From positions 1 to 25,188 of the forward strand of contig JANMDR010000137.1 of the NCBI GenBank assembly GCA_031376425.1: 25,188 bases of DNA. Reading direction: 5' to 3'. A model generated the notes under the pieces. The model was not told the DNA's origin. It did no database searches and was given only the letters and a program-made list of their open reading frames with translations. This stretch comes from JANMDR01 sp031376425. GTDB taxonomy: Bacteria > Pseudomonadota > Gammaproteobacteria > Burkholderiales > Usitatibacteraceae. Below, one piece after another: positions 8,296 to 15,998 of this stretch. Within the stretch, counting starts at the first letter, position 1; every line of letters begins with the position of its first letter. The translations under genes and the position numbers were made by a program.

Positions 8296-9041
8296 ATTTA
8301 TCCGCCCCAAAATATGCAGCAGTGCGCCAGCAATTATGCGGCGAATATGTACTCGGCACCCTACGCGGCGGTGCGCGGCGGCGCTTTGCCCAACTGTTGC
8401 GCCGTGATGCCAGCCTAGCCGCAGACGTACAGCTCTGGGAAGCCCAATTAACACCACTTGCAAGCCATATCATTGCGCAAGCCCCGTCAGACGCGGTCTG
8501 GCAAAGTATTGATGCGCGCTTATTTGCATCTAAACCGGTTCGGGCGGTAATTGAAGTAAAAACCAGCTGGTGGAATAATTTAGTGCTATGGCGTACCGCA
8601 AGCTTTGGTTCAGCCGCTGCTGCGGTAGCAATGGCCGCGGTGTTATTGGTAGGCAAACCCGCCGCGCCACCCATGTCAACGGCGGTGTTAACTGAGGCTG
8701 GTGAAGCCCGCATTATCGTGGAGCAACCAAACCATGGCACGCTGATGGTGCGTATGGTCAAACCATGGAAGGCAATGAGTAGCGAAAACAGCATGGAGCT
8801 TTGGGTTGTGCCAAAAGACGGCCCACCCATTTCGCTAGGCCTGATTAATGAGGACGGCGACACCAAAATTACCAGCAAGCAAGTTGACGCCATCATGAAG
8901 GCAGGTGCCAGCGTGGCATTATCCAAAGAAGCCAAAGGTGGCTCCACCAACGGTAAGCCAACGATGTTAATGTGCCAAGGTGTATTAGCTGTGATGCCTG
9001 CAAAATCAACGACTAAGCCAGCACCTAAGCCCTTGATTTAA
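8292..9041 (+). CDS. RskA-family membrane anti-sigma factor
   Basis: This 249-residue protein holds the preceding ECF factor inactive at the membrane. The N-terminal ~80 residues carry the RskA-type anti-sigma domain (EYVLGTLRGGARRRF, LWEAQLTPLA) without the zinc-binding HxxxCxxC. A single membrane helix lies at about 102-122 (Ala-rich, ending LLVGKP). The periplasmic part (about 125-249) contains the typical RskA pattern with MELWVVPKDGPPISLGLI and ends in a Lys/Pro/Thr-rich tail. In this family the sigma factor is freed by regulated proteolysis of the anti-sigma factor; the signal is unknown here. A hairpin terminator follows 45 bp after the stop. Confidence 0.93.
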   Translation: MNLSAPKYAAVRQQLCGEYVLGTLRGGARRRFAQLLRRDASLAADVQLWEAQLTPLASHIIAQAPSDAVWQSIDARLFASKPVRAVIEVKTSWWNNLVLWRTASFGSAAAAVAMAAVLLVGKPAAPPMSTAVLTEAGEARIIVEQPNHGTLMVRMVKPWKAMSSENSMELWVVPKDGPPISLGLINEDGDTKITSKQVDAIMKAGASVALSKEAKGGSTNGKPTMLMCQGVLAVMPAKSTTKPAPKPLI

Positions 9042-9079
9042 CGAGGCACGAGGTAAAGGCTGCAAAATGGCTACAAAAT

Positions 9080-9117
9080 AAAAAACGCCGCACGCTAAAA
9101 GTCGTGCGGCGTCTTTA
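9080..9117. terminator. Bidirectional hairpin terminator between convergent genes
   Basis: A perfect 10-bp stem ACGCCGCACG (9085-9094) and CGTGCGGCGT (9103-9112) encloses an 8-base loop. Six As precede it and CTTTACTC follows. The U-tract is strong for minus-strand transcripts of the Trp/Tyr-repeat gene and weaker for the anti-sigma transcript. Confidence 0.88.
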
Positions 9118-9139
9118 CTCACACCTTACTTACATTTTA

Positions 9140-9523
9140 CTAACGACGATTGGGATTGTTTGGATGACGATCATTTCGATTTGCAACCCCATCGCCATCG
9201 CGGTCACGATGCCCACGTGGCGTGGAATACCAACCACCGCGATCTAGCACCCAACGGCCATTATCGCTGCGCCAATTATGATGGCGATAGGTATAGCCAC
9301 GACGTTCACGTACATAGCTTCCTGGCACCCAATAATAACGGGAGGCGCGCCAATCCCAAAAGCCAGGAATCCATATATAGCCAGAACGAAAAGCGGGTTG
9401 AATTTCAACTCGCAAAGCCGGCGGCGCACTGTGAGAGTAGTAATCCCTCGCCGTTGCTGGCGCGGCGGCACCAAGCAAGGTTAAAGCACTAAAAGCAGCT
9501 GCAACTAAAATTCGATTTTTCAT
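9140..9523 (-). CDS. Small secreted WXXGXW/YXWXP-repeat protein
   Basis: This 127-residue protein begins with a signal peptide (MKNRILVAAAFSALTLLGAA, cleavage probably after ATA near residue 24). The mature part is rich in Tyr, Trp and Arg with repeated motifs: GYIWIPGFWDW, RYYWVPGSYV and GRWVLDRGGW. This matches the short proteobacterial WXXGXW-repeat proteins of unknown function, usually periplasmic or outer-membrane associated. The C-terminus, DRDGDGVANRNDRHPNNP, resembles a thrombospondin type 3 calcium-binding repeat. ATG 9523 is chosen because GAGGAG lies 7 bases upstream and it starts the signal peptide; a longer reading from 9652 has no such support. An ECF-like promoter motif may lie at 9565-9590. 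Confidence 0.88.
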   Translation of the reverse strand: MKNRILVAAAFSALTLLGAAAPATARDYYSHSAPPALRVEIQPAFRSGYIWIPGFWDWRASRYYWVPGSYVRERRGYTYRHHNWRSDNGRWVLDRGGWYSTPRGHRDRDGDGVANRNDRHPNNPNRR

Positions 9524-9564
9524 GTTGAATCTCCTCATGAGTGATTGTTGAAGTACACCTGCTA

Positions 9565-9590
9565 AACGCTTTTTATCGCCCTTACGTTCA
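9565..9590 (-). promoter_or_regulatory. Possible ECF-type promoter for the secreted repeat protein
   Basis: On the minus strand TGAAC (9590-9586) and CGTT (9568-9565) are 17 bases apart. They lie about 42 bases upstream of the start codon. AAC-type -35 and CGT-type -10 elements are typical of ECF sigma factors, and such a gene pair lies just next door. The match is short and could be chance. Confidence 0.2.
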
Positions 9591-9679
9591 CGGGGATTAC
9601 AACTTGTTACAAACAGATTATCAAGGCGAAGATCAAATAAGTTTAGAAACAAATCAAATCGATTCTAGCTCGTTGGTGT

Positions 9680-10354
9680 TTACAGAAGACCAGCTGCGAT
9701 ATTGATAGTTAACGCCAGCACTGTGGTATTGAACATGAACGCCAACACACAATGCACTAAGCCAACGCGACGCATCGCTTTTGATGAAAATGCGACATCA
9801 GCGGTTTGTCCTGACGTACCGATTACAAAAGAAAAGTATAAAAAATCAGCGTAATCGGGCTCGTTGTCACCAGGGAAAGTTAACCCGCCAGATTTTCCGC
9901 GCTCGCAAGCTAGATAAAAATCATGGGCGTAGTGAAACGCAAACATGGTGTGCGTAAATGCCCACGATACCATGATAGAAAGTGCAACAAGGCCAATATT
10001 CGCGGCTTTTAGCGTACCATTTACCTGCTTGGCAACAACTAGCTCCACCAAAATAGCGGCCAAACTTGCTAGTGCAGCGCACACTACCCCGACCAAAATT
10101 ACCCACCTCCCTTCATCTTCAGCCAAGGCGCGGCGGCGCATCTGCGCATGATTTGAGCGCGCGATCATGATGCCACCAAGCAATAAATACAAACAAGCCG
10201 TTACATTCCAACTGATGATCAATCGAGTACTTTCCTGCGCTGCGAATCCGCGTGGCAAAAACAAATATACCAAAACGCCAGTAACTGTTGCCGCAATTAA
10301 TCGTGGTCTCGCGCGCAATTGCCGAACAAAAATATTTTCAGCCAAAAACGACAT
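9680..10354 (-). CDS. DUF1345 inner-membrane protein
   Basis: This 224-residue protein has five or six hydrophobic helices (about 18-35, 45-62, 84-104, 116-136, 160-180 and 200-222). The central AFTHTMFAFHYAHDFY and the DYADFLYFSFVIGTSGQTADV motif with Thr/Ser/Gln polar residues are the hallmark of DUF1345 (PF07077). This is a widespread proteobacterial membrane family of unknown function that somewhat resembles ion-channel pore helices. The ATG at 10354 opens a short basic N-terminus (RQLRARPR) that fits a cytoplasmic start. It is transcribed divergently from the CDF transporter, with a 129-bp spacer. Confidence 0.88.
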   Translation of the reverse strand: MSFLAENIFVRQLRARPRLIAATVTGVLVYLFLPRGFAAQESTRLIISWNVTACLYLLLGGIMIARSNHAQMRRRALAEDEGRWVILVGVVCAALASLAAILVELVVAKQVNGTLKAANIGLVALSIMVSWAFTHTMFAFHYAHDFYLACERGKSGGLTFPGDNEPDYADFLYFSFVIGTSGQTADVAFSSKAMRRVGLVHCVLAFMFNTTVLALTINIAAGLL

Positions 10355-10410
10355 CCGTATCCACCCTTACCATTCTTAAATGTGCCACGGCTCAAAGCGC
10401 CTAGCAACCT

Positions 10411-10432
10411 ATCAGACTATACTACATCTGAT
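10411..10432. promoter_or_regulatory. Palindrome over a TATACT -10 upstream of the metal transporter
   Basis: ATCAGA (10411-10416) and TCTGAT (10427-10432) form a perfect inverted repeat with a 10-base centre that contains TATACT (10418-10423). An operator covering the -10 is what a repressor-controlled promoter would look like, for example a metal sensor governing the efflux gene 52 bp downstream. The -35 region is poor, so the promoter itself is tentative. Confidence 0.35.
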
Positions 10433-10483
10433 TTTGCCACTCTTTTTCTTGCTACCCTACTGCAATTACCTATGGATTTCACG

Positions 10484-11473
10484 ATGGCGCACCACCACAA
10501 TCATAACCACGGCCACGGCCACTCTCACGATCATAACCACGGCGGTCATCAGCACCACGTGCCAACTAACCATAATCGGGCGTTTATTATCGCTATCGTT
10601 CTAAATATGGCATTTGTAATCGTTGAGTTTAGCTATGGGTTCATCGCCAACTCTACCGCGCTGATGGCTGATGCGGGACATAATTTATCGGACGTGTTGG
10701 GCTTGTTATTAGCGCTCAGCGCAGTCATGTTGGGGCGCAAAAAGCCGAGCGCACGGTACACCTATGGCTTGCGCAGCACCTCCATACTCGCGGCGATGGC
10801 AAATGCAATTTTATTATTGGTGGCATGCGGTGCCATTGCGTGGGAAGCCGTGCAGCGCTTCTCGCAACCACCAGCGGTAGCCAGCACGGTGGTAATGGCG
10901 GTGGCCGCAATCGGCATTGTTGTAAATGGTATTTCGGCGTGGTTATTTGTTAAAGGTAGCGAAGGTGATTTAAATATTCGTGGTGCATATTTACACATGA
11001 TGGCAGACGCTGCGGTGTCGCTTGGTGTAGTAATTTCCGGCGGCATAATGATGGCAACGCAATGGTATTGGCTTGACCCTGCAACCAGCCTAATTATTGT
11101 GGCCGTTATTATTATTAGCACGTGGGCATTACTGCGCGACTCCACTAAGCTCATGTTAAATGCAGTGCCAGCACATATAGACGTCACTGCGGTGAAGGCC
11201 TATTTATTGGCATCCACAGGCGTAGCTGCAGTGCAAGATTTACATATTTGGGGCATAAGCACGAGTGAAACTGCGCTCACTGTGCGCTTGGTGATGCCTA
11301 GAGGCCATCCCACAGACAGCTTCCAAAATGACATCACGCAAAACCTAAAATCACGCTTTGCCATTCATCATGCTATATTGCAAATTGTGCAGGGTGATCC
11401 GCCTCACGACTGCGCCTTACACCCTTCCGCAGATGCGCCGACGCCAGCTGTACACGCCACCCATAGGCACTAG
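10484..11473 (+). CDS. CDF-family cation (zinc/cobalt-type) efflux transporter
   Basis: This cation diffusion facilitator has six membrane helices and exports divalent metal by proton exchange. The N-terminus is very His-rich (15 His in the first 30 residues), a likely metal-binding or sensing tail as in ZitB, CzcD and DmeF. The transport site is visible as HNLSD in helix II (H66, D70) and HMMAD in helix V (H171, D175), the pattern of zinc-preferring CDF proteins. A cytoplasmic domain follows from about 205, with DLHIWGIS, and a His-rich C-terminus. ATG 10484 is chosen because GGA lies 7 bases upstream; ATG 10472 would add four residues. Metal specificity cannot be settled here. The gene stands alone, with a possible operator at 10411-10432. 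Confidence 0.95.
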   Translation: MAHHHNHNHGHGHSHDHNHGGHQHHVPTNHNRAFIIAIVLNMAFVIVEFSYGFIANSTALMADAGHNLSDVLGLLLALSAVMLGRKKPSARYTYGLRSTSILAAMANAILLLVACGAIAWEAVQRFSQPPAVASTVVMAVAAIGIVVNGISAWLFVKGSEGDLNIRGAYLHMMADAAVSLGVVISGGIMMATQWYWLDPATSLIIVAVIIISTWALLRDSTKLMLNAVPAHIDVTAVKAYLLASTGVAAVQDLHIWGISTSETALTVRLVMPRGHPTDSFQNDITQNLKSRFAIHHAILQIVQGDPPHDCALHPSADAPTPAVHATHRH

Positions 11474-11541
11474 CAGCCTGCTGGGAATGCGAACACAAGC
11501 AACTACTCCTAATATTTATAATTATTCTTACGGCTAAATTT

Positions 11542-12696
11542 ATGTTTAGAAATACGGCGCGTCTGCTTGCCACCTCGGTCGTTTTGGCATTGTGCGGCTG
11601 CCAAATAAACACTACAGTGGAACGCGCAAGCACGGTGCCAGTCGTATTTAAGTTCGCCACCGTGGGGGATAGCCGTCAGCAGCCTAAACAGCCGGGAAAC
11701 AGTGCTCAAGATGAAAAATGGTTGCAGGCCACCCCCGTATGGAGCCGCATACTGCATGAAATTGAAGTGCAAAAACCACATGCATTGGTGTTTAACGGTG
11801 ACATGATTTATGGATACACCACCAACATCGCTACCTTAGATAGTCAATACGCATTTTGGCGCGGCATGGTGGCAGGCTTGATGGAACGTGGCACCTATGT
11901 GCTGCCGGTACCGGGCAACCATGAAGTACAGGTGCCATTAACAACTGCGGACGGCAAAACAGAAAAGAAAGCACTCGTCTCGCATGAGAACGCGTGGCGC
12001 GACAATATGGGCGATTTAATTCTCAACCAATCGCTGTGGAAATCAAGCACGGGCACCTCGGCAACTGCATGGAACATTGAGCACACTCCGCAAATTGGTA
12101 CCGACGGCATCACCACTGATCAACGCCAACTTAGCTATTCTTTCGATTCTGGCACAGTGCATATCACTGTACTTAATACTGATCCCGTCGGCTTCGATGA
12201 ATCCGCACCGATTCAATGGCTGAGTCGCGACCTTGCCGCAGCAAAAGTACGCGGTGCCAAGCATTTTTTTGTGTTTGGTCATAAACCGGCCTTCACGTAT
12301 TTCCCAACTAAAGCGCCAAGCAATAATGCCAACCAAACTACTAAGCCGTTCAAAACTAGAGATGAAAGCTTCGGCACACGGGAAGGCTTGCAAGCCGCGT
12401 TCTGGGACGAAATGGAGCGCTACAACGCCACGTATTTTTGCGGCCACCAGCATGTGTACCATGCTTCGCAGCCCCGCAAGAATGCTGGCGGTAGCGCGTG
12501 GCAGGTCATCATCGGTTCGGGCGGTACTCCGCTAGGCACGCCCACTCACGCCACCGATAATCCACATGATGCGATGTTCGCTTGGGCTGAGGTTAGTGTA
12601 TTAGCCGATGGCAATGTAGATATCGCCATACATGGTTTTCCGGATACGAGAACAAAAACAGTGCCACTTGCGCAATGGCGGCTTACCGCCCGCTAA
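11542..12696 (+). CDS. Calcineurin-like metallophosphoesterase lipoprotein
   Basis: This 384-residue protein begins with a lipoprotein signal (hydrophobic segment to about residue 17, lipobox LCGC with Cys20 as the likely acylated residue), so it acts outside the cytoplasm. The dinuclear-metal phosphoesterase motifs are in order: VGDSR (GDxH variant), FNGDMIYG, PGNHE, FGHKPAF and CGHQHVYH. The first motif has Ser-Arg where His is usual, as in purple-acid-phosphatase-like members. The substrate is unknown. It follows the CDF gene by 68 bp; a perfect TATAAT at 11517-11522 without a good -35 may give it its own promoter. No Shine-Dalgarno sequence is visible before the ATG. Confidence 0.92.
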   Translation: MFRNTARLLATSVVLALCGCQINTTVERASTVPVVFKFATVGDSRQQPKQPGNSAQDEKWLQATPVWSRILHEIEVQKPHALVFNGDMIYGYTTNIATLDSQYAFWRGMVAGLMERGTYVLPVPGNHEVQVPLTTADGKTEKKALVSHENAWRDNMGDLILNQSLWKSSTGTSATAWNIEHTPQIGTDGITTDQRQLSYSFDSGTVHITVLNTDPVGFDESAPIQWLSRDLAAAKVRGAKHFFVFGHKPAFTYFPTKAPSNNANQTTKPFKTRDESFGTREGLQAAFWDEMERYNATYFCGHQHVYHASQPRKNAGGSAWQVIIGSGGTPLGTPTHATDNPHDAMFAWAEVSVLADGNVDIAIHGFPDTRTKTVPLAQWRLTAR

Positions 12697-12817
12697 GGGA
12701 ATATCAGGAAACCGAAGCTAAGGCTGAATTAGTGGCAGTAAAACTAGTGCCAGCATGTTTGCGCCATATTTTGATTCGCAAAAAAAAGTGTCATAAGTTA
12801 CTTCTAAAGAAGCCATC

Positions 12818-12906
12818 AATATTTGCCAAAAAAAAAACGTATTCCTATTTAACGGCTTGTTATTCACACAAATCCAAATGCCGCCCTCGCCATTTTGGCA
12901 AATATT
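12818..12906. repeat. Perfect 14-bp inverted repeat with 61-bp spacer
   Basis: AATATTTGCCAAAA (12818-12831) is exactly complementary to TTTTGGCAAATATT (12893-12906). The left arm runs into a ten-A tract. The right arm ends 24 bases before the DUF4189 start codon. The pair could bind a dimeric regulator at two sites, form a leader hairpin, or be a leftover of a small mobile repeat. No ORF lies between the arms. Confidence 0.8.
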
Positions 12907-12930
12907 TCACTTAACTATGAAAGCACCATC

Positions 12931-13284
12931 ATGAAAAAATCTGCCGCACTACTACTCAGCCTAACTTTAGCGTTTAGCAGCAATGCCTTTGCAATCGGAG
13001 CCATTGCCGTCGACGATAGCGTGGGCGATACCGAACCTGGATATGGTATCTCCGTTGGTGAGGAAACCGAAGCTGCTGCGAAAAAAGCAGCGATGAAATT
13101 GTGTAAGTCTGAAAACGATAGTTGCAAAATTGTTGGCTGGTTCAAAACCTGTGGTGCCTACGCGTCATCTAAAAAATATTACGGTTATGGCTTTGGCAAA
13201 ACTAAGGCTATTGCTACCAAAGCCGCACTAGAGATGTGCGGGCAAAACAGCTGTACGATCGTCACTGCAGAATGCGAAGACTAG
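12931..13284 (+). CDS. Secreted DUF4189-like cysteine-rich small protein
   Basis: This 117-residue protein has a clear signal peptide (basic MKK, hydrophobic core, cleavage near SNAFA at about residue 21). The mature ~95 residues fit DUF4189 (PF13827): GAIAVDD, YGISVGEETEAAAKKAAMKLC and two half-repeats, the second containing KAIATKAALEMC and CTIVTAEC. Six or more cysteines suggest disulfides in the periplasm or outside the cell. The function of the family is unknown. ATG 12931 starts the signal peptide; an in-frame ATG-less extension to 12895 has no support. It is preceded by a 14-bp inverted repeat and followed by a long hairpin at 13304-13339. Confidence 0.85.
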   Translation: MKKSAALLLSLTLAFSSNAFAIGAIAVDDSVGDTEPGYGISVGEETEAAAKKAAMKLCKSENDSCKIVGWFKTCGAYASSKKYYGYGFGKTKAIATKAALEMCGQNSCTIVTAECED

Positions 13285-13303
13285 GGTTTCCCTAAGTTAA
13301 ACC

Positions 13304-13339
13304 AGTTCTAAAACCCCTATATACGAGGGTTTTAGAGCT
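13304..13339 (+). terminator. Long AT/GC hairpin after the DUF4189 gene
   Basis: Bases 13304-13316 (ending CTAAAACCC) pair with 13327-13339 (starting GGGTTTTAG) over 13 bp with one G-U pair and a 10-base loop. It sits 20 bp after the stop. There is no run of Ts after the stem, so it is either a weak terminator or an mRNA-stabilising hairpin. Confidence 0.5.
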
Positions 13340-13391
13340 GTATATCATCAATAATCGGCATTCCGATAAAACACACTAAAAGGAAAAAATC

Positions 13392-13757
13392 ATGGATGAC
13401 ACTAACGCAGCAAGCATGGGAATGGGTGGGATATTGTTTATGCTGGTCTTTGTAGTATTAATGATTGCATCACTTTGGAAAGTATTTACCAAAGCCGGTG
13501 AGCCGGGCTGGGCGTCAATCATTCCGATTTACAACACCATTGTGATGTTAAAAATTGCCGGTAAACCGTGGTGGTGGTTCATTTTGATGTTGATCCCTTT
13601 TGTAAACTTCGTTATTGCTATTATCGCGGTTATTGCCTTAGCCAAAAACTTTGGTAAAGGTGTTGGCTTCGCGATTGGGTTAATCGTCTTGCCATTTATA
13701 TTCTTCCCAATATTAGCCTTTGGTGATGCTAAATATTTGGGTAATACCGCTGCTTAA
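13392..13757 (+). CDS. Small DUF5684-like integral membrane protein
   Basis: This 121-residue protein is almost entirely hydrophobic. Helices lie at about 12-30, 62-88 and 92-112, with a conserved middle segment KAGEPGWASIIPIYN and a following GKPWWWF. These are hallmarks of DUF5684 (PF18936), a small membrane family of unknown function often annotated as a signal-peptidase-like leader. AAAAGGA ends 7-8 bases before the ATG and supports the start. It has its own strong hairpin terminator downstream. Its neighbour upstream is the secreted DUF4189 gene, and a hairpin lies between them. Confidence 0.85.
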   Translation: MDDTNAASMGMGGILFMLVFVVLMIASLWKVFTKAGEPGWASIIPIYNTIVMLKIAGKPWWWFILMLIPFVNFVIAIIAVIALAKNFGKGVGFAIGLIVLPFIFFPILAFGDAKYLGNTAA

Positions 13758-13802
13758 GACTAAAAACGCAACAAACTCTAGCCGTTACGTTAAAATAAAA
13801 AG

Positions 13803-13844
13803 CCCCGAGAAACCCTAATATAGGGTATCTCGGGGTATATTTTT
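13803..13844 (+). terminator. Strong rho-independent terminator
   Basis: CCCCGAGA (13803-13810) pairs with TCTCGGGG (13828-13835). After one mismatch, ACCCTA (13812-13817) pairs with TAGGGT (13821-13826) around a three-base loop. TATATTTTT follows, and an A-rich stretch precedes it. It closes the DUF5684 transcript. Confidence 0.93.
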
Positions 13845-13941
13845 GCCCGTTTTTAGTGCATAACAACTACGCCAACACGGCCTTAGCGGCAAACCCACAT
13901 CCAAACGCGAGCGCTAACCGTAAACAGTGAGAGTGCGCAAA

Positions 13942-13972
13942 TTGGTTGTAATGCTATTTGCCGCCATATAAT
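13942..13972 (+). promoter_or_regulatory. Candidate promoter for the ATP-grasp/YHS/EgtB operon
   Basis: A perfect TATAAT at 13967-13972 lies 29 bases before the ATP-grasp start. A TTGGTT at 13942-13947 gives a 19-base spacer, and TTGTAA at 13946-13951 gives 15; neither is ideal. The location just before the first gene, after a terminator, is convincing. Confidence 0.45.
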
Positions 13973-14001
13973 CGCACTATAAAAACTACATTCCTCACCT
14001 A

Positions 14002-15390
14002 ATGCCACCTAAAACGCTGCTGCTGTTTAACTACGACTGGGACTGCGACGGCTACGACCGCCATCGCAGCACGCACACTTTCACGCACGCAGGATTTGAT
14101 TTATTTAGCTTTCCAAGCAACGCCAACTTAGTGCGCTTTGATTTGGATCGCTTCGTCACGCGCTTAGCCAAGCAAGCGCGCGCAGAAAATATTACCGCCG
14201 TGACGTCGCAAAACGAGCAATTTGGTGCCTTGGCGGCTGCGTTGCTGGCCGAGAAAATGGGCTGGCCGGGTACCTCGCCAGAAGCCGTGGTGGCCTGCCA
14301 ACATAAGCTTTATGCCCGCGAGGTGCTGGAGCGCGTTTGCCCTGAAGCTAATGTGGCGTTTGGCCGCCTGCCCTACACTTACGGTGGCACCATCGGCAAT
14401 ACTCTGCCTAATGGGCTACGCTATCCGGTGTTTGCCAAACCCATAAAGGCAGCCTTCTCGGTGCTGGCACGCATGGTACAAAATCAAGTACAACTACACG
14501 ATCACACCCGCTTTGGTATTTATGAACGCTGGGTGATTGAACGTCTGGTAGAACCGTTTGATCGTGTAGCGCAGCGCCTGTTGTCACAAGTGGGGAGCTC
14601 GCACAGCTTAATTTTGGAGGAACCCGCCTCTACAGCGGAACACCCAGTGCCGCAATATAGTTTAGATGGTGTCGCTTTCGATGGCGAAATTAAACCAATT
14701 GGCGTCGTCGATAGCATCATGTACCCAGGCACGCAATCCTTCATGCGCTTTGATTATCCGAGTCAACTGCCGGCAGATGCACAAGCCCAAGCGCTGATCG
14801 TGGCAAAGAAGTTTTTAAATGCCATAGGCTTTACTTACGGCATTTTTAATATGGAGTTTTTCTATGACGCGCTTAGTAAAAAGCTAACTGTTATCGAATT
14901 TAATCCACGCATGGCATCGCAATTTGCAGATTTGTATTTACGGGTTGATGGCCGCGATTTATATGCTATGGTCTTAGCCTTGGCGCACGGCAAAAACCCG
15001 TGGCAGGTGCCCGCGCAAGCCCCTACCGCAGGTGCTGCCGCTAGTTTCGTGTATCGCGAGTTTAATGAAAATACCCAACCTGTCACGCCTACTGCCATCG
15101 CCTTAGCTGCCCTAAAATCGCAGTTTCCTGATAGCTTACTGATGCATTTTCCCAAAGCTGGACATTCCCTAAAACGTGACTTTAAATGGCTCGGCAGTTA
15201 TCGCTATGGCATCCTCCATTTAGGCGGCGTTGATGCGGCTGGCTTACGCACACGTTGCGAAGCAGCCAGTGCCATATTGCAATGGCCAGCGCCCTACCTT
15301 GAAATTGCAAACCCAGCACACCTTGCCACACACGTCGCAGAGATAATATCTTCGCCCCATCTTTCACAAACCCAAAGGCTTTCCACATGA
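14002..15390 (+). CDS. ATP-grasp ligase of unknown substrate
   Basis: This 462-residue protein carries an N-terminal pre-ATP-grasp domain (about 1-110) and an ATP-grasp domain (about 115-330). Key features are the ATP-binding lysine region FAKPIK (144-149) and the metal-binding EFNPRM (299-304) with SQFADLY after it. A C-terminal domain of about 100 residues contains GHSLKRDFKWLGSYRYG. ATP-grasp enzymes activate a carboxylate as an acyl phosphate and join it to an amine or thiol, so a peptide-like or amide product is expected. The protein resembles stand-alone amino-acid ligases, not a named biosynthetic ligase such as PurK or DdlA. Its TGA overlaps the next ATG (15387-15390), so it is coupled to the YHS lipoprotein and EgtB-like genes. 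No Shine-Dalgarno sequence is visible. Confidence 0.88.
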   Translation: MPPKTLLLFNYDWDCDGYDRHRSTHTFTHAGFDLFSFPSNANLVRFDLDRFVTRLAKQARAENITAVTSQNEQFGALAAALLAEKMGWPGTSPEAVVACQHKLYAREVLERVCPEANVAFGRLPYTYGGTIGNTLPNGLRYPVFAKPIKAAFSVLARMVQNQVQLHDHTRFGIYERWVIERLVEPFDRVAQRLLSQVGSSHSLILEEPASTAEHPVPQYSLDGVAFDGEIKPIGVVDSIMYPGTQSFMRFDYPSQLPADAQAQALIVAKKFLNAIGFTYGIFNMEFFYDALSKKLTVIEFNPRMASQFADLYLRVDGRDLYAMVLALAHGKNPWQVPAQAPTAGAAASFVYREFNENTQPVTPTAIALAALKSQFPDSLLMHFPKAGHSLKRDFKWLGSYRYGILHLGGVDAAGLRTRCEAASAILQWPAPYLEIANPAHLATHVAEIISSPHLSQTQRLST

Positions 15391-15998
15391 ATCAGACCTT
15401 TAAGAAAACAGCTCGCAATATCGCCGTGATCTCCATATTGATCGGCTTTACCAGCCTGGGCGGCTGCACGGCCATGAACGCACAAAACCCCAGCGGTAAG
15501 CTAAAACCATCGAACGTCACCACCGATTCCGAAGGCGTGGCGCTCATGCTCAAGGGTGCAGATGTAGTTGCCTACTTTACCGACAATAAATTTATGCAAG
15601 GCGATGCGAAATTTCAAAGCACCTATGAAAACGTAAACTTTCGCTTTGCTAGCACGGAACATAAAGCGCTGTTTGATAAAGAGCCCGCCAAGTATTTACC
15701 GCAATACAACGGTTTTTGCTCCAATGGCGTCGTTTATGGCATTCCATGGGGCGGTGATGGTGACACGTTCAAAATGGTCAACGGTAAACTCTATATTTTT
15801 GGTGGTGCGGGTTCACGCGATGCGTGGAATTTGGACGAGGCCAAAAATATTACCTTAGCTGATAAATACTGGGCAGAAGAAATCAAAGATTCCAACAGTT
15901 TTATTCAGCGCAGCAAACGTATGGTCATGCGCGTTCCGCATTATAAAAGCGGTGAAGCGCTAGCGGCAGAAGTTGCCGCAGCCAAAGCCAAGTCATAG
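15387..15998 (+). CDS. YHS-domain lipoprotein
   Basis: This 203-residue protein starts with a lipoprotein signal: basic KKTAR, a hydrophobic core and lipobox LGGC with Cys27 acylated. The YHS domain (about 50-140) is clear, with GADVVAYF, FQSTYENVNFRFAST, KYLPQYNGFCSNGV and YGIPWGGDGD. YHS domains are small, often metal-associated modules; the Cys/His usually seen is partly represented by FCSNG. The Ala/Lys-rich C-terminus is followed by an 11-bp tandem duplication spanning the stop. ATGA overlap with the ATP-grasp gene and a 43-bp gap to the EgtB-like gene place it in the middle of an operon. Its role with a histidine-thiol-type pathway is unknown; copper or heme sensing would be speculation. 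Confidence 0.9.
   Translation: MNQTFKKTARNIAVISILIGFTSLGGCTAMNAQNPSGKLKPSNVTTDSEGVALMLKGADVVAYFTDNKFMQGDAKFQSTYENVNFRFASTEHKALFDKEPAKYLPQYNGFCSNGVVYGIPWGGDGDTFKMVNGKLYIFGGAGSRDAWNLDEAKNITLADKYWAEEIKDSNSFIQRSKRMVMRVPHYKSGEALAAEVAAAKAKS

Noticed and set aside
8258..8950. Long minus-strand reading frame of 230 codons opposite the anti-sigma gene
   Set aside because: It lies entirely antisense to a well-supported RskA-type gene, is Ser/Ala/Arg-rich without family features, and has no ribosome site.
11509..11781. Minus-strand frame over the start of the metallophosphoesterase gene
   Set aside because: It is opposite a clear signal peptide and first metal motif, with no supporting features.
12893..12906. 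Inverted repeat arm considered as a recombination (attC-like) site
   Set aside because: No integrase gene, no conserved core triplets and no cassette structure nearby.
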